Below are positions 24,101 through 34,583 of a DNA stretch of 64,000 nucleotides, in pieces (position 1 is the first letter of the stretch; each line of letters starts with the position of its first letter). Position numbers and translations under genes: made by a program. A model generated the notes under the pieces. It was given only the letters and a program-made list of their open reading frames with translations, was not told the origin of the DNA and searched no databases. The DNA is from Ptychodera flava (Eukaryota > Hemichordata > Enteropneusta > Ptychoderidae): assembly GCF_041260155.1 (NCBI RefSeq), contig NC_091940.1:26092370-26156369 (forward strand). Direction: 5' to 3'.

Positions 24101-27100
24101 GGTGTGTGTCGTCTGGTCTTGGAATATCAGGATCGCATGCTGCTTTCGCTGTGTCTTTCAGGAAGTCTTTGAAGAACTTGAATGGAGGAAATGTTTTGTG
24201 GCGTCATTTGTATGATGCCACGTTATCTCTCCACTTGTTGAGGACGAATCTTGGTAACTTCTCCATGACGGGCTTGAGTCCCTGTGGTGTATTGAGGGAC
24301 GAAAGGTCAGGAAGTTTTCTCATGTGTGCCTCTGTGTTAGAGCACAAGTCTGATAGTTCGAGTAGCTTTTTGCTTTCGTCTGGTTTAACTTTCGGGAAGG
24401 ACTTCAGTCTTTCCAGGATTACTGCGGTGATGACTGCAGGGTTGCCAAATCTGTCTTCTAGTTCTATCCAAGCCTCTCTGTATGACTCGTCTGGGTCGTC
24501 TACGTAACGTTGTAGATGGTCTTCGACGATTTTCTGCGGATCTCCCTGCGTGTATTTATGCAGGAAGTCAAGTTTCTCAGATGTCTGTATGCAGGCCGTT
24601 GTCACAGTGGCCTCGAATGATCTTTTCCATGACATGTACATGGTTGGGTCGCCTCCAAATGTTATTGGTTGTTGTAGTGGTAAACGTTGACGGGCCATCA
24701 TTTGGGCTATCTCCGTCAGAGGTTGCATGTTGTTGTTGTTCTGGCTTGTTGTAGGTGTCTGTTGATTTGAAGTAGGTGTGACTGTCTCACCTGATTCTGT
24801 TGGTGTTCCCTGTCCTGGTTGTATCAGTAGAGGGGATGATTCTAAGTCTTTATTTTGTGCTTTGGGTACGAACTCGGTAAAGTTCAGTGCTGGTAATGGA
24901 TCATGCTTCAATTCTCTTTTCATTGCAATGTATCGTGATACATGGTCGTTTGATGACTGGTCTGGTGTAGTAAGTGTCTGTACTGGTAAGGAATTTTCTT
25001 CCGCTACTTGCTGGAGGGTTTCTGCGTCGATCCTTGCCTTTTCTGCTTTCATTTCAGCTTCGATAACTTTGATCTTAGCTTGATGATGGGCTATTGTCTT
25101 CATATATTCTGCCTCTCTTGCTGCAGAGCGTGCCTTGCCTTGTGCCTTTAATGCGTTTGTTCTGGATGATGTTGATGATCTGGTTCTGTGTGAACTACGT
25201 AAGCTGCCTAATGCAGATCCTCGTTCGGATGGTGATTTGAAGATGAGGACGCTGTTTTCAGCTCTCCTTGTCTTTGCATCGTTAATGTATTCATTTGCTT
25301 GTTCAATGTTCCTATTGAAGCTTATTTCCGTTAATTCTGCATGCTCCTTACCTTCTGGAGTCTTGTCTTGTTGATAAAGTCTCTGAAGTTTGTTCCAAGT
25401 TTGTTCGTATTCCTTGGAAAGTGTCTCTGCTGTATCAATTTTGCGTTCTGTTGGGTCCTGCATCCCCCTGAGGTCGATGAGAACTCCCCTTGTTTGGTTC
25501 CAAATGCTTGACAGGGCCTTTCGGTGTTCAAGGTAGCATAGAGCAGTCCTCTTTCGTTTTTACTACTGTCCTGTAGAGGGCGCCCTTCAGTTCGGGCAGC
25601 AGATCCACCTTCAGCAGTCCCACTGGGAACCGCCCCTTCCTTTGTTTGTTCTGTGGTATTTTCTGCCTTAGAAATATCTTCTTGATCTTCATTTTGAGAT
25701 TCTGTGTGAGCTGGTTGTTCAGCTCCTTCGACTTTATTTTCTTCCATTATAGTTTCTTTGAGTCAGTTGTAGTTGGCTGTATATGTGTATACAGTTGGCC
25801 TACCTTGTAGCCTATATGCCAGTGTCCGCTGTGCACTCGAGCCAGTGTCTTGTCCAATGGTTCACTGGTTTTCACTTCCAACGATTTTTCACTTGCGACG
25901 ATTTTTCACTGTGGCGGAGTCCAGTTACTTTTGTATCCGCTAAGTGCCAACCACTCCAAGAAATAACCACCCTCAGTTGCTTTAGTTTAGGATAGGTTTA
26001 TTCAAGAAGCGGTGAAAACTGGGTAAATAAAGAGATTAAAATACAAGGTCATTCATTGTCTACATCGGAGAGTCGAGGCAAATCAAGTTCAAAGTAAACG
26101 GAATAAAAGAACTAAATTCTACTAAAATATCTAAGCACTGCATTCAAAATGGTCCTCTAAATAATTGGAAAGTCATAAAAGGAAATCAACTTACATCGTT
26201 GCGCCTACAGTCCTACTTTTGGCTGGAGTGTTTGTGAGATCCACGTGGCATGTCTACTTGCTTTAAGACAGTGGAGGAAAAAACGTGTCTGCCTGGGTGT
26301 AATTTAATCTTTAACCTTTTAATTGTTTTACCAAGAAGTTTCTTGACCTTTGTGTCAGAGGGCCTTAAGAAAGATAGAGGGCGATCTTCTGAAAATCTAG
26401 AAAGGGTCATGAAGGGTCAATTCAACATATAACATTTTATATGTACAGTGGATTAGTAAATATTGCAAAAGTACAGCGTTTTAAACATAAGTTGCTTGAG
26501 CAATGAAAGTGATCAATTATGTCTTTTAAGTAATTTTACGGAACATAACGAAATAATTGCATCTCTTACACGTGTTCAGTCATCTCTACAACAATCAGAT
26601 TGCCTAATGATTGCACAGATAAATTATGGCTATATATTTTTATTGATGTATGTATTAAAATATGTGTATATTATAGGGATGGATAGATGCATGCATGTAT
26701 GGACTTGCGGATGTATGGGTTTATTATGTAATGAACGTATATGTTATACTATTTGTCAGTGCCAGAATGTCAATGGCCGACAGTAGCAACTTTCGCGTTA
26801 CATATGTTCCCATACACAGGTATCAACAGCGACAAAAAGTGGAGAGACGATCTGCGATGCGGTCGATGTTTTCCTCTCCCCAACGGGAGTCCTGCAGAAT
26901 GCGACCCAAAAAGTGTCTATCCATGCTGTTCACCGGCTGGATGGTGTGGCGTAACAGCAGATCACTGCACATGCTGTTCTTGTACTGACTATAGAAGTGA
27001 GTGTACATCGTAATCTGCTATTCACGGCCTGATCATAGATATGTAGCAAGATTTTGTGCGGCATTGACGATTTAAGTTGAAATGCGTTGAATAAATTTTC

Positions 27101-30100
27101 TACAACAACTACATATAAGGATGTTATGTTAATTCTAAATTATGTTCATTCTCTTTCGAAAACCTCCGATTTTCAATTCTTTTCCCCTAAAATTTGAATG
27201 TTTTTTGTAAATTTTCTTTTTTTTCTTTGTAGACTTAATCGATAACCGACGCAACGTTAAATAAATTGCTATATTTGTTCAGTGACATAAGAAGAGATGA
27301 AAGATTTGACATAATTGATTATCTGAACAATATCACTCGATTTCATGAACGTTTCGGGGTGTGTTACAGTGAAAGACAGCTGAGAACGAACGGTGAAATA
27401 AATTGATCGAAATGTTATGACACTTGTGTAATTGCTTTGAAAACTTGTTCCTGAATTCGCCACAGTAGTGGCACTGATCAAAGGACTGTATATTGGTCCA
27501 TAATAAAACACACACTAGGGAGTATCACTTTAAATACAGGCAATTGTATAACATTTTATAGCAGTTGAGTCAGAGCCCAGGTGTACTTAAGTTTTTGCCT
27601 TGGCATTTAAATTTCTTGAAGTTGTTTTACCCCCAAAAGTTAAAAGTAGACAAGAGACCTTGATATTTTAGCCAATGGTCTAACATTTTGAACAATTTAA
27701 TTCCCCCACCCCTTAACACTCTCACATGACTTCCTAAAGGCTGACTGTTATATAGCCATAACAAAACAATAACAGTGAACGCCTACTGTAAACAACACTA
27801 TCATCGGTTTGTTTTGCCTGCTAATTGTCTATTGTGAGGTTGAATAGTTATTGTAAACTGCTTGTTAAGACAGTGAATGTCATTCATGAGAAATGCTATT
27901 GAGTTTGTTTACTCTGTGGTAAAAATCAGGACTTTAGTTTCCTTATCCATGATAACAGTTTCATGTATTTCTTGTCGTCGAGATTCAGCCCTTGTGGTCA
28001 CAGACTCGGATACTGATATAGCTCTGTTGTGTCTCTCCACATGCACACCTGTGTGATCGTCTTTTAGTCCCCACGGACACCGTCCGGGGGGACTTATAGG
28101 TTTGGTCATGTCCGTGCGTGCGTCCGTGTGTGCGTGCGTGTGTGCGTCCGTCCGTCCGTTCACACAGATATCTCAGAGATGCAAGAAGCGATTTCATTCA
28201 AACTTGGTACAAGGATTACTTCATATGTCATACAGATGCACGTCGATTTGTTTTGGGATACGATCCAATATGGCTGCCAGGCGGCCATTTTATTACGATT
28301 TTTTCATGTACAGAGCCATAACTCAGACATGTTTCAACCAATTTTATTCAAAGTTGGTACAAGGACATTGACCAATGTCATAGATATGCACGTCAATTTT
28401 TTTGTGATACGATCCAATATGGCTGCCAGGCGGCCATTTTATTACGATTTTTTCATGTACAGAGCCACAACTCAGACATGTTTCAACCGATTTTATTCAA
28501 CGTTGGTACAAGGACATTGACCAATTTCATAGATATGCACGTCGATTTGTTTTGTGATACAATCCAATATGGCCGCTAGGCAGCCATTTTATTACGATGT
28601 TTTCATATACAGAGGCATAACTCAGGCATATCTCAACCGATTTTATTCAAAGTTGGTACAAGGACATTGACCAATGTCATAGATATGCACGTCAATTTGT
28701 TTTGTGATACGATCCAATATGGCTGCTGTGTGGCCATTTTGTTACGATTTTTTCATATACAGAGGCATAACTCAGGCATATCTCAACCGATTTTATTCAA
28801 AGTTGGTACAAGGACATTGACCTATGTCATACATATGTACGTCGATTTTTTATGTGATACGATCCAATATGGTCGCTAGGCAGCCATTTTATTATGATGT
28901 TTTCATGTACAGAGCCATAACTAAGATATATTTCCACCAGTATCATTCAAAGTTGACATTGACCTATTCATACATATGCTCGTCAATTTGTTTCACGTCA
29001 TGTAGCAGTAACATGTCAATTACTGAAGTTTCGTAAGTAGGCTGATATGTCAAGAAATATGTACTGCATCAAATTCATGAAACTTTATACAGATGTTAAC
29101 CGATGTAAAGCTCACATTGCTTTAACATTGAAAAAGACATTTATCAGTGTCATTTTAATTAATTTGTAATTGCATAAGTAATGAACTTTCTAATTAGGGT
29201 GATATAGCCACAAATTAATACAACGTCAAATGTGATGAAACTTGATACAGATGTTGATCTCATAGTGTTGTAAATACTGCATCAAACTTTATGAAATATG
29301 GTACCAGTGATAATCTGTTAAGTGTTAGAATTGTATGCAAAAATGTTTTGCAACATCCTGTTGATTAATTCCTAGTTGACTCATTTTATGAACTTTAGGA
29401 TGGTGGCCTACATTGGTTTCATGTTTTCATCACCATGGAACTCATTCTTGGCCATTGAGCGCCATCTGTATCAAAGTATTTTATCACAGACCTAATTAAT
29501 GAAGAGGACTCTATCCTCTCTGAGGACATGTAATCAAAGTACCCATTATTAACAAGTGGGGACTGTGTCATCAACGATGACTTGTTTTACGTATTTCAAG
29601 AGTGGCTTATTCCACGGAAAAGATATCTCATACACAGATGCGTTATAGTAGTATTTAATACTAATACAATTTTTGTATTCGTGGCTGGCATGATATGATG
29701 GAAAAGTTATTGAAGGTGTTACTCTTTTATCCTTGGTAGCACGATTGTAAACCATTTCAATGTACATGAAAGGAACCTTATTTACAGGGTCATCTGTAAA
29801 GACTCAATTTCTGCATTTTTTTTTGATGATACAATTCAATATGGCCACTAGGTGGCCATTACATTACCATTTGTTCGCATACGCTATTGCCCAGATATAT
29901 GTATACAAATTTCACTCACTGTTTGCACCAGGAAAACGATGTGGTCAAAACTTTCTTCTGGTCGACGGACGTCCGGCAGAATGTGACCCAAATGGTATCT
30001 ACCCATGCTGCTCCGCAGCTGGATGGTGCGGAAATACTGCGGCTCACTGCACATGCGACTCTTGCCTTGATTACAGAAGTGAGTAATAAATCCACATCTA

Positions 30101-30485
30101 TTATAATGGAAAGTGCCGTCTTGATTTTCACTTCTTAGCGTTAACATGGCATGTGTATGATTACAAACCCGACTAACACACATTAACATGGAAAATAAAT
30201 TGATTAACTGCATGTTACTATGTAGATAATATGGATGATGTGATCTCGTTAATTAAAATTAAATACATCAATCTGAATCGTACCGGTTTTCTGCATCTAC
30301 ATTAAGAATGTCAGTCGTGCATACTTAATGCGATATGTATTCTGGCGGTCGACATTCCATGTGGATATAGACTTATGCCGGACTTGTTGAATCATTCGAA
30401 TTGCACTGACTGTAAAAGGCCGAAATTGCACAAGCGACCGTCGACCGTCTTATGTTATTAATGTTTTCTTAATACAGGATTGTGA
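15111..30485 (+). CDS. Multi-exon secreted lectin-like protein: signal peptide, FTP x2, hevein-like x2
   Basis: Eight exons (15,111-15,165; 16,047-16,274; 16,517-16,735; 17,076-17,303; 17,546-17,764; 16 bp-scale splice sites seen throughout; 26,820-26,996; 29,932-30,078; 30,478-30,485) all join in phase 1 and sum to 1,281 nt, or 426 residues plus stop. Residues 1-19 are a signal peptide. Two FTP domains of 149 residues follow, each opening NNVALGK or DNVALGK and closing CELQVYG. Two cysteine-rich hevein-like modules (PAECDP, YPCC, GWCG, DYR) come next. FTP domains bind fucose or other glycans in several animals and hevein domains bind chitin-like glycans, so an extracellular glycan-binding, perhaps immune, role is inferred. 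The FTP motif lacks the usual Arg of RxD. The 9-kb central intron shrinks to about 1.1 kb once the BEL and 499-bp insertions are discounted, which supports one gene. Two separate genes remain possible. Confidence 0.65.
16047..16274 (+). CDS. Exon 2: first half of FTP domain 1
   Basis: The acceptor is TTTCAG and the donor GTAAGT; 228 nt, phase 1 to 1. It encodes DNVALGKPVTG, then YLVDG, CADSG, AFQIDLGRDH and VKLVFPNDC, the usual FTP opening (NVALGK, VDG, C, DLG, V.i..R.DC). The position normally held by Arg in the F-type RxD motif reads PND, so standard fucose binding is doubtful. Confidence 0.8.
16517..16735 (+). CDS. Exon 3: second half of FTP domain 1
   Basis: 219 nt, phase 1 to 1, encoding GYHDIDIRVSDGP, then C, GRYVTLIKDDD and LCELQVYGEG, the FTP closing strands. 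The donor is AG|GCAAGT, a classic GC-AG site. A weak GT nine bases downstream (TACG|GTTTAT) would keep the same phase and add three residues. Confidence 0.8.
17076..17303 (+). CDS. Exon 4: first half of FTP domain 2
   Basis: Exactly 1,029 bp after exon 2 and the same length. It differs from exon 2 in the first ~35 bases (KRVAGIRL instead of KPVTGIRL) and is then identical through the donor and well into the intron. The acceptor is TTTCAG. Confidence 0.8.
17546..17764 (+). CDS. Exon 5: second half of FTP domain 2
   Basis: Exactly 1,029 bp after exon 3 with one visible residue change (GRYITL for GRYVTL). It has the same AG|GCAAGT donor. The 1-1 phase makes the two-exon module freely duplicable without a frame change. 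Confidence 0.8.
17881..18056 (-). repeat. Terminal repeat 1 of the 499-bp element
   Basis: The reverse complement of the A box lies at 17,956-17,966 and of the B box at 17,897-17,909. It opens TACGATGG and closes CGTGAA on the plus strand. Confidence 0.8.
18203..18379 (-). repeat. Terminal repeat 2 of the 499-bp element
   Basis: The A box is at 18,279-18,289 and the B box at 18,219-18,231. It differs from repeat 1 by a few substitutions and about two inserted bases. Confidence 0.8.
18626..18680 (+). pseudogene. Decayed third FTP unit (truncated first-half exon)
   Basis: An acceptor TTTCAG is followed by codons for QNNVALGKPVAGIWLEQG, then the sequence jumps to what follows exon 5 in units 1 and 2 (a TTTGTTTGTGTTTG stretch). 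An AAGG shared by both sides marks the deletion point. The flanking intron at 18,385-18,600 matches 16,850-17,065. No donor remains and the frame soon stops, so it is unlikely to be spliced in. Confidence 0.75.
18949..19466 (-). repeat. 3' LTR of the BEL/Pao element
   Basis: Matches 25,909-26,427. It is preceded on the minus strand by a purine tract (GACGGGGAGTG). TG..CA ends are present on the minus strand. Confidence 0.9.
25909..26427 (-). repeat. 5' LTR of the BEL/Pao element
   Basis: Almost identical to the left LTR. The outer flank begins TATAAC, matching the flank left of 18,949. Confidence 0.9.
26820..26996 (+). CDS. Exon 6: hevein-like cysteine module 1
   Basis: The acceptor is ACACAG and the donor GTGAGTG; 177 nt, phase 1 to 1. 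It encodes a tryptophan/aspartate-rich lead, then RCGRCFPLPNG, PAECDP, YPCCSPAGWCG, HCTCC and DYR. Spacing CC-S-x3-WCG is that of hevein chitin-binding domains. The PAECDP..DYR version is one I recall from lancelet and hemichordate proteins; that link is from memory. Confidence 0.75.
28063..28990 (+). repeat. Hairpin, GTCC-rich microsatellite and 150-bp tandem array (pearl/HINE-like)
   Basis: An imperfect palindrome (AGTCCCCACGGAC..GTCCGGGGGGACT) leads into GTCCGTGCG-type short repeats and then about five units of 150 bp, marked by GATCCAATATGG near 28,262, 28,411, 28,561, 28,711 and 28,861. Microsatellite plus ~160-bp core repeat is the layout of pearl and other Helentron-associated elements; that assignment is inference. 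It lies within the intron between the two hevein-like exons. Confidence 0.7.
28991..29931. other. Intron sequence without recognised features
   Basis: AT-rich; no convincing frame, repeat or RNA. A 29,820-29,880 stretch resembles a worn 150-bp unit (ATTCAATATGGCCACTAGG). Confidence 0.4.
29932..30078 (+). CDS. Exon 7: hevein-like cysteine module 2
   Basis: The acceptor is CACCAG and the donor GTGAGTAA; 147 nt, phase 1 to 1. It encodes KRCGQNFLLVDG, PAECDP, YPCCSAAGWCG, HCTCDSC and DYR. All cysteines of module 1's core are kept, except that module 1 has an extra Cys after CG. It lacks the WRDD lead of module 1. Confidence 0.75.
30478..30485 (+). CDS. Exon 8: terminal codons and stop
   Basis: The acceptor AATACAG is followed by GA TTG TGA. 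Joined in phase 1 to exon 7 it gives Arg-Leu-stop right after DYR. The exon continues as 3' UTR to the poly(A) signal at 30,641. It is short, so it depends on phase agreement and the poly(A) signal. Confidence 0.5.
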
Positions 30486-30640
30486 TCAAATGAGAAGAGT
30501 AAAGACGAAGATGAAGATTTTTCCTCTTCCAGTGGTCACCTTTAGTTGACATTATAGAACTATTACTCCTTGTTTAAAGGCATGCCTTTTAGACAGTCTG
30601 AGATTAACATTCATTATTATCGTTGACTCTCCGTGTTTCA

Positions 30641-30646
30641 AATAAA
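30641..30646 (+). promoter_or_regulatory. Poly(A) signal of the lectin-like gene
   Basis: AATAAA about 155 bp after the proposed stop codon, with a LINE beginning some 250 bp further on. The expected mRNA end is near 30,660. Confidence 0.5.
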
Positions 30647-30659
30647 GTTCTAAAGTAGT

Positions 30660-30899
30660 AAAAAGTTATCCTTTCAATTTATTGGCACGTTTGATGTGGT
30701 CGCTAAAACAACAAGCTTAGGTAAACAATAAACAGGTTTGCAAGAAATGATCCGACTTAAAAATCTGTGAGCCGACAAAATATAAAATTTCGACATAGAA
30801 CTTGACATAGGACGTGAGTGGCATCTGTTTTAGTTGTCAGGAATAATGGGAAATATCAGCGATGAACGGTAATTATACCGAGAAGTTCGTGTATTGCTA
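30660..30899. other. Short intergenic gap
   Basis: Between the poly(A) signal and the LINE. No feature recognised. Confidence 0.4.
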
Positions 30900-33243
30900 C
30901 GCGTAAAAACTTTGATACAGAACGTCTTTTTACTCAGATATGCGATCGCCATGCTCCCTTGACAGTCAGAACTGTTAAAACAAAAGGGAAAAATATCCTT
31001 AGATCACAAAGGCTATAAAGAAATCTGTTAACACCAAGCGCGTAAATTGTACGCCCAAGTTATCTCCAGTCACCATGATCCGATTGCAGTTTCTCGTTTT
31101 AAATCGTATAGAAATATTCTCACAAGCGTTCTAAGGAATGCAAAAAAGAATTACTATGCTAATTTATTGAGAGTAAATAATGGTAACAATATGTGGAGTG
31201 TCTTTAATGAATTGCTTGGTAAGAAAACCAGCTCTGATAAACTACCAGACCACCTACAGGCTGAGGTAAATGGTGTTGAACACATTTTGACCGACCAAGC
31301 TGATATTGTACGGGGTTTTAACGACTTTTTTGTACATGTTGGTGAAAACTTGGCAGAAAATATTCCACACTCTGCAAACGATTTTAGGAATAACCTTAGT
31401 CAGCCAATGACACACTCATTTTTTCTCCAACCAGTAACAGAGTATGAGGTTCACCAACTTTTAGTAAATTTAGATGGCAAAAAAGCAAGTGGATGGGATA
31501 ATTTGCCCCCGAGACTTCTCACTGATGCAGCCATTGTCATTTCAAGACCTCTGGCCAATATTATAAATAATTCTTTTCAACAGGTGTGTTCCCCACCGCT
31601 TTGAAAATTGCCAAAGTAACGCCCATCTTTAAAAAGGGAGAACGAGAACTTGTTGAGAATTACAGACCAGTGTCTATTCTATCATTGTTCAGCAAAGTCA
31701 TCGAAAGTAGTTAACAAGCAGCTCACCTCATACCTTAATAAGTTTAACATACTGTACAAACATCAGTATGGTTTTAGAAAGAAGCACAGCACAAAGTTGT
31801 CTTTAATTAATTTAGTAAATTATTTGTTACATGAAATTGTCGAATGAAAATTCTACTTTAGGTGTATTTATCGACTTTAGTAAAGCTTTCGACACTATAA
31901 ACCATGACATTTTGTTGTCAAAACTTGAGCATTATGGGTTTTGGGGCCTCTGCCTACACTGGACACAAAGTTATTTATTAAACCATTCTCACTTTGTTCA
32001 AACAAATGACAATGTGTCAGAGACATCTAGCATTCATCATGGTGTACCCAAAGGATCAGTGTTGGGTCCGACTTAATTTTTAATATACATTAATGATCTT
32101 TCAAATTCTTGTCCTTTTTCGATTTCCGTTTATTTGCTGATGATTCCAATCTTTTCTATACTTACTCTGGTTCAGATTGTATTGGCCTTACTACTGTATC
32201 ATCTTACTTAAACTATGTGCAATTGTGGTGTGATTCCAACAAATTGACAATGAATAGGAGTAAGACAAATTTTTATGTAGAAGCCGACGTAAGAAATGAA
32301 TGTCTCGGGTTCTGTTTACATCCGTGACGAGCAAATCAGAGAAGTTGATGTTGCCTCTTTTGTGGGTATTTTGTTGGATAAGCGTCTCTCTTTGTCTGAA
32401 CATATTGATAAGATAAATAAGATTATTCGGAAGAAATGTGGTAGTTTTTACAGACTCGGATCCATTTTACCTTTACACATTTTGTTATTTTGTATAATGC
32501 ATTTATACTTCCCTACATCAGCTACGGCCTAGAAGTCTGGGAAAGTACGTACTCTACACGCTTAAACTCTATCTTAGCAGCCAAGAAAATGATTGTTCGC
32601 ACGATGATGTTCAAATCAACCACAGACCACTCAGCTCCTTGTTTCACTCAACTTAATATTCTAGATGTTTTTAAACTCCATAAATTCCTCCAAGGTACCT
32701 TCGTTTACAGCTTGATTCACAAGCATGTACCACATACATTATCAGATTACTTCAGTGTCAGTTGTCATGACTATAATACTAGAAATTGCCAACTTCAAAA
32801 CCTACGTCCATACCATGCAATGACAAAGTCAGGCCAGTTTGCTGTTTCTTTTTCCGGATAAGAGTTTGGAATGACATACCTGTTCATATTGAGTCCACAA
32901 AATCTTTAAATAACTTCAAACAAACTTTCAAACAACATTTGGTCAATCAGTAACAGGTTTCACTTTTGCCATGTAGCAACTAACTGATTTTTTACGGTAT
33001 TGTAATTATTTCAGCGACTTTCTTGTTTTTATAATTTTTATGAACTATTTGATATTGTTATTATGAGCCCTCTTTGCCAACTTTGTTTTTCAGACAAGCT
33101 ATCATGACTGGGTTTGGGCTAGACTAGCTGTAAGCTATTTCCTGACTCCCCATTTACCCTCTACTTTGTTATTTTCTCCCTCTCGATTTCATGTGTTATG
33201 TAACTGACTTTTCAAATCGGGTAAATAAACCAATTATTATTAT
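30900..33243 (+). mobile_element. 5'-truncated LINE of Jockey/CR1 type
   Basis: It starts in the linker after the (missing) endonuclease, with HAPLTVRTVKTKGK near 30,950. It continues through the reverse transcriptase: VTPIFKKGERELVENYRPVS around 31,620-31,680, FIDFSKAFDTINHD near 31,870, GVPKGSVLGP near 32,045 and FADD near 32,137. The 3' end is an AATAAACCAATTATTATTATAA tail-like stretch typical of CR1/Jockey-group short repeats. At least four frameshifts split the RT (successive frames 31,047-31,604; 31,650-31,847; 31,831-32,076; 32,109-32,327; 32,296-32,861), so it is dead. Clade is from motif memory only. Confidence 0.8.
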
Positions 33244-34080
33244 AAATCACCAACACGATTGGGACTAATTTGGATAATTGGATGGTGAAGTAAGGTTGTT
33301 TTAACCTTCAAACGTGAGCTCATCTGCTTTTCTTTATATTGTTTTTATAAATAATTTGTAATATTGCAAGATTCAGCTATATGGCACCTAATACTTTTGA
33401 GAAATTTGAAAAATATGAAGACCCAATTATCCCAAGTTAAATTCAATCGTGTTCACCGTACTTTTACATATACTGTGTTGACCTATATTCTATCGGAACT
33501 GCTTTATTTTTTGTACGATGACCTAAACGCTTCTCATCGTCAACAAATCCTGAGTGAGTCTTCCATGAAACATCATATAAATGGTTTGTTTGCTCTTCGC
33601 CCAAGGCCGAATCACTAAAATCAAATTACTCAAGAACTGTCGTTTGAGGGCCTCATTTGCTAAATTATTCGGGAAAACGTTATTCTCAACATATAATTAA
33701 TGAACAGCGGATCCCTCAGGAAGCGGGCAGTAAGTCGCCAATTTTGTCCCATTTCTAACGTAAACGTCCCCTTCATTTGAATTCACAAGTCTTATGGAGT
33801 TTTGCCTTCCTCCTCTTTAGTTGCAACTCGTGTCGTCACAACTCGCAGGTGTACCTGACAATAAACTTATAGGGGACCATTGTAATTGGGGCAAGACATT
33901 GTTAAAGGTTGAACATGCCATCTGTATTTGTTTCTTCTCTGGGGATTTTGGCCTCCAGCGTACAATTTTAAGCAATATGCCGGCTAGGCCACAAATGTTA
34001 CTACAAACCCTTGAAACGAGGCGTGGACAATTTGTATTCATGTGCCCGCCAATAAAGGAGAGATAAAGGAAGAGAGAGTT
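33244..34080. other. Unassigned stretch between LINE and unit c4
   Basis: An 84-codon open frame (33,364-33,618) with no recognised motif. Nothing else supported. Confidence 0.4.
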
Positions 34081-34231
34081 ATAATAAAGGAGAGAAAGTT
34101 ATGTGGCAATAAGTGTGTGTTTATTTATTCCTTCATTTCTTTACGTCCTTTTACCTGCGTGAATTCTACGCAGTATATAGTGCGCCCTCAGATAGCCAAC
34201 TTTAGCCTCTGTCGGTACAGCCTAGTCTTAA

Positions 34232-34583
34232 GGTAATATGCACCTCGAAAGTGAAAGACTTAAACTTTTGCTCATATTTTCCTCAGTGAAACTTCTAACC
34301 ATTCTCTTACCAAAGCAAGAATGAAAAAATCAGGGGTCACCGTGCAAACTTTGGCACTAGAGAGACAAATAACTTGCGATTTCTCGATATTTGAAATTCA
34401 AAATGGCCGCCATCCCTGTGTTAACTCTATAGGAAAAAATAAAATTTTCGATTTTCGAAAAACTAAGACGGTAAGAAAATTTTCTTTCGCCAAGAGCTTC
34501 AAAATGAGCCCCCACAAGTAGTAGGTCAGAAGAAATTGATAAATTTGAAGGCCCGAATTTCTGTCCCCGAGGTGCGTTCTACC
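34232..34583 (+). mobile_element. TTAA-flanked MITE with resolved empty site
   Basis: TTAA at 34,228-34,231 and 34,584-34,587 flank 352 bp beginning GGTAATATGCACCTCG and ending CGAGGTGCGTTCTACC. The matching position in c1 reads CAGCCTAGCCTTAATAAG (TTAA at 2,012-2,015) with no insertion. This shows that TTAA is the duplicated target. Confidence 0.9.

Larger units (their letters stand above)
18949..26427 (-). mobile_element. BEL/Pao LTR retrotransposon (young fossil in the lectin-like gene's intron)
   Basis: The two LTRs (18,949-19,466 and 25,909-26,427) differ at only about three places, so the insertion is very recent. TATAAC lies on both outer sides. Minus-strand parts in order: gag (about 23,950-25,750), zinc-knuckle region (about 23,830-23,915), a BEL-type aspartic protease, reverse transcriptase with YVDDG (about 22,320), RNase H, an integrase with NPPHASHFGGIWER (about 20,220) and a trailing DUF5641-like region (about 19,650-19,980). 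It is broken, with roughly ten interruptions of the coding region. It lies antisense to the host gene. Confidence 0.9.

Noticed and set aside
28102-28520. Arg/Cys/Val-rich frames over the GTCC repeat and 150-bp units
   Set aside because: They follow the tandem repeats in several frames, so they are a by-product of the repeat.
28063-28990. CRISPR-like array
   Set aside because: Units are contiguous 150-bp repeats without distinct spacers, in a eukaryotic intron.
33364-33618. 84-codon frame after the first LINE
   Set aside because: No motif, low-complexity context and no neighbouring exons.
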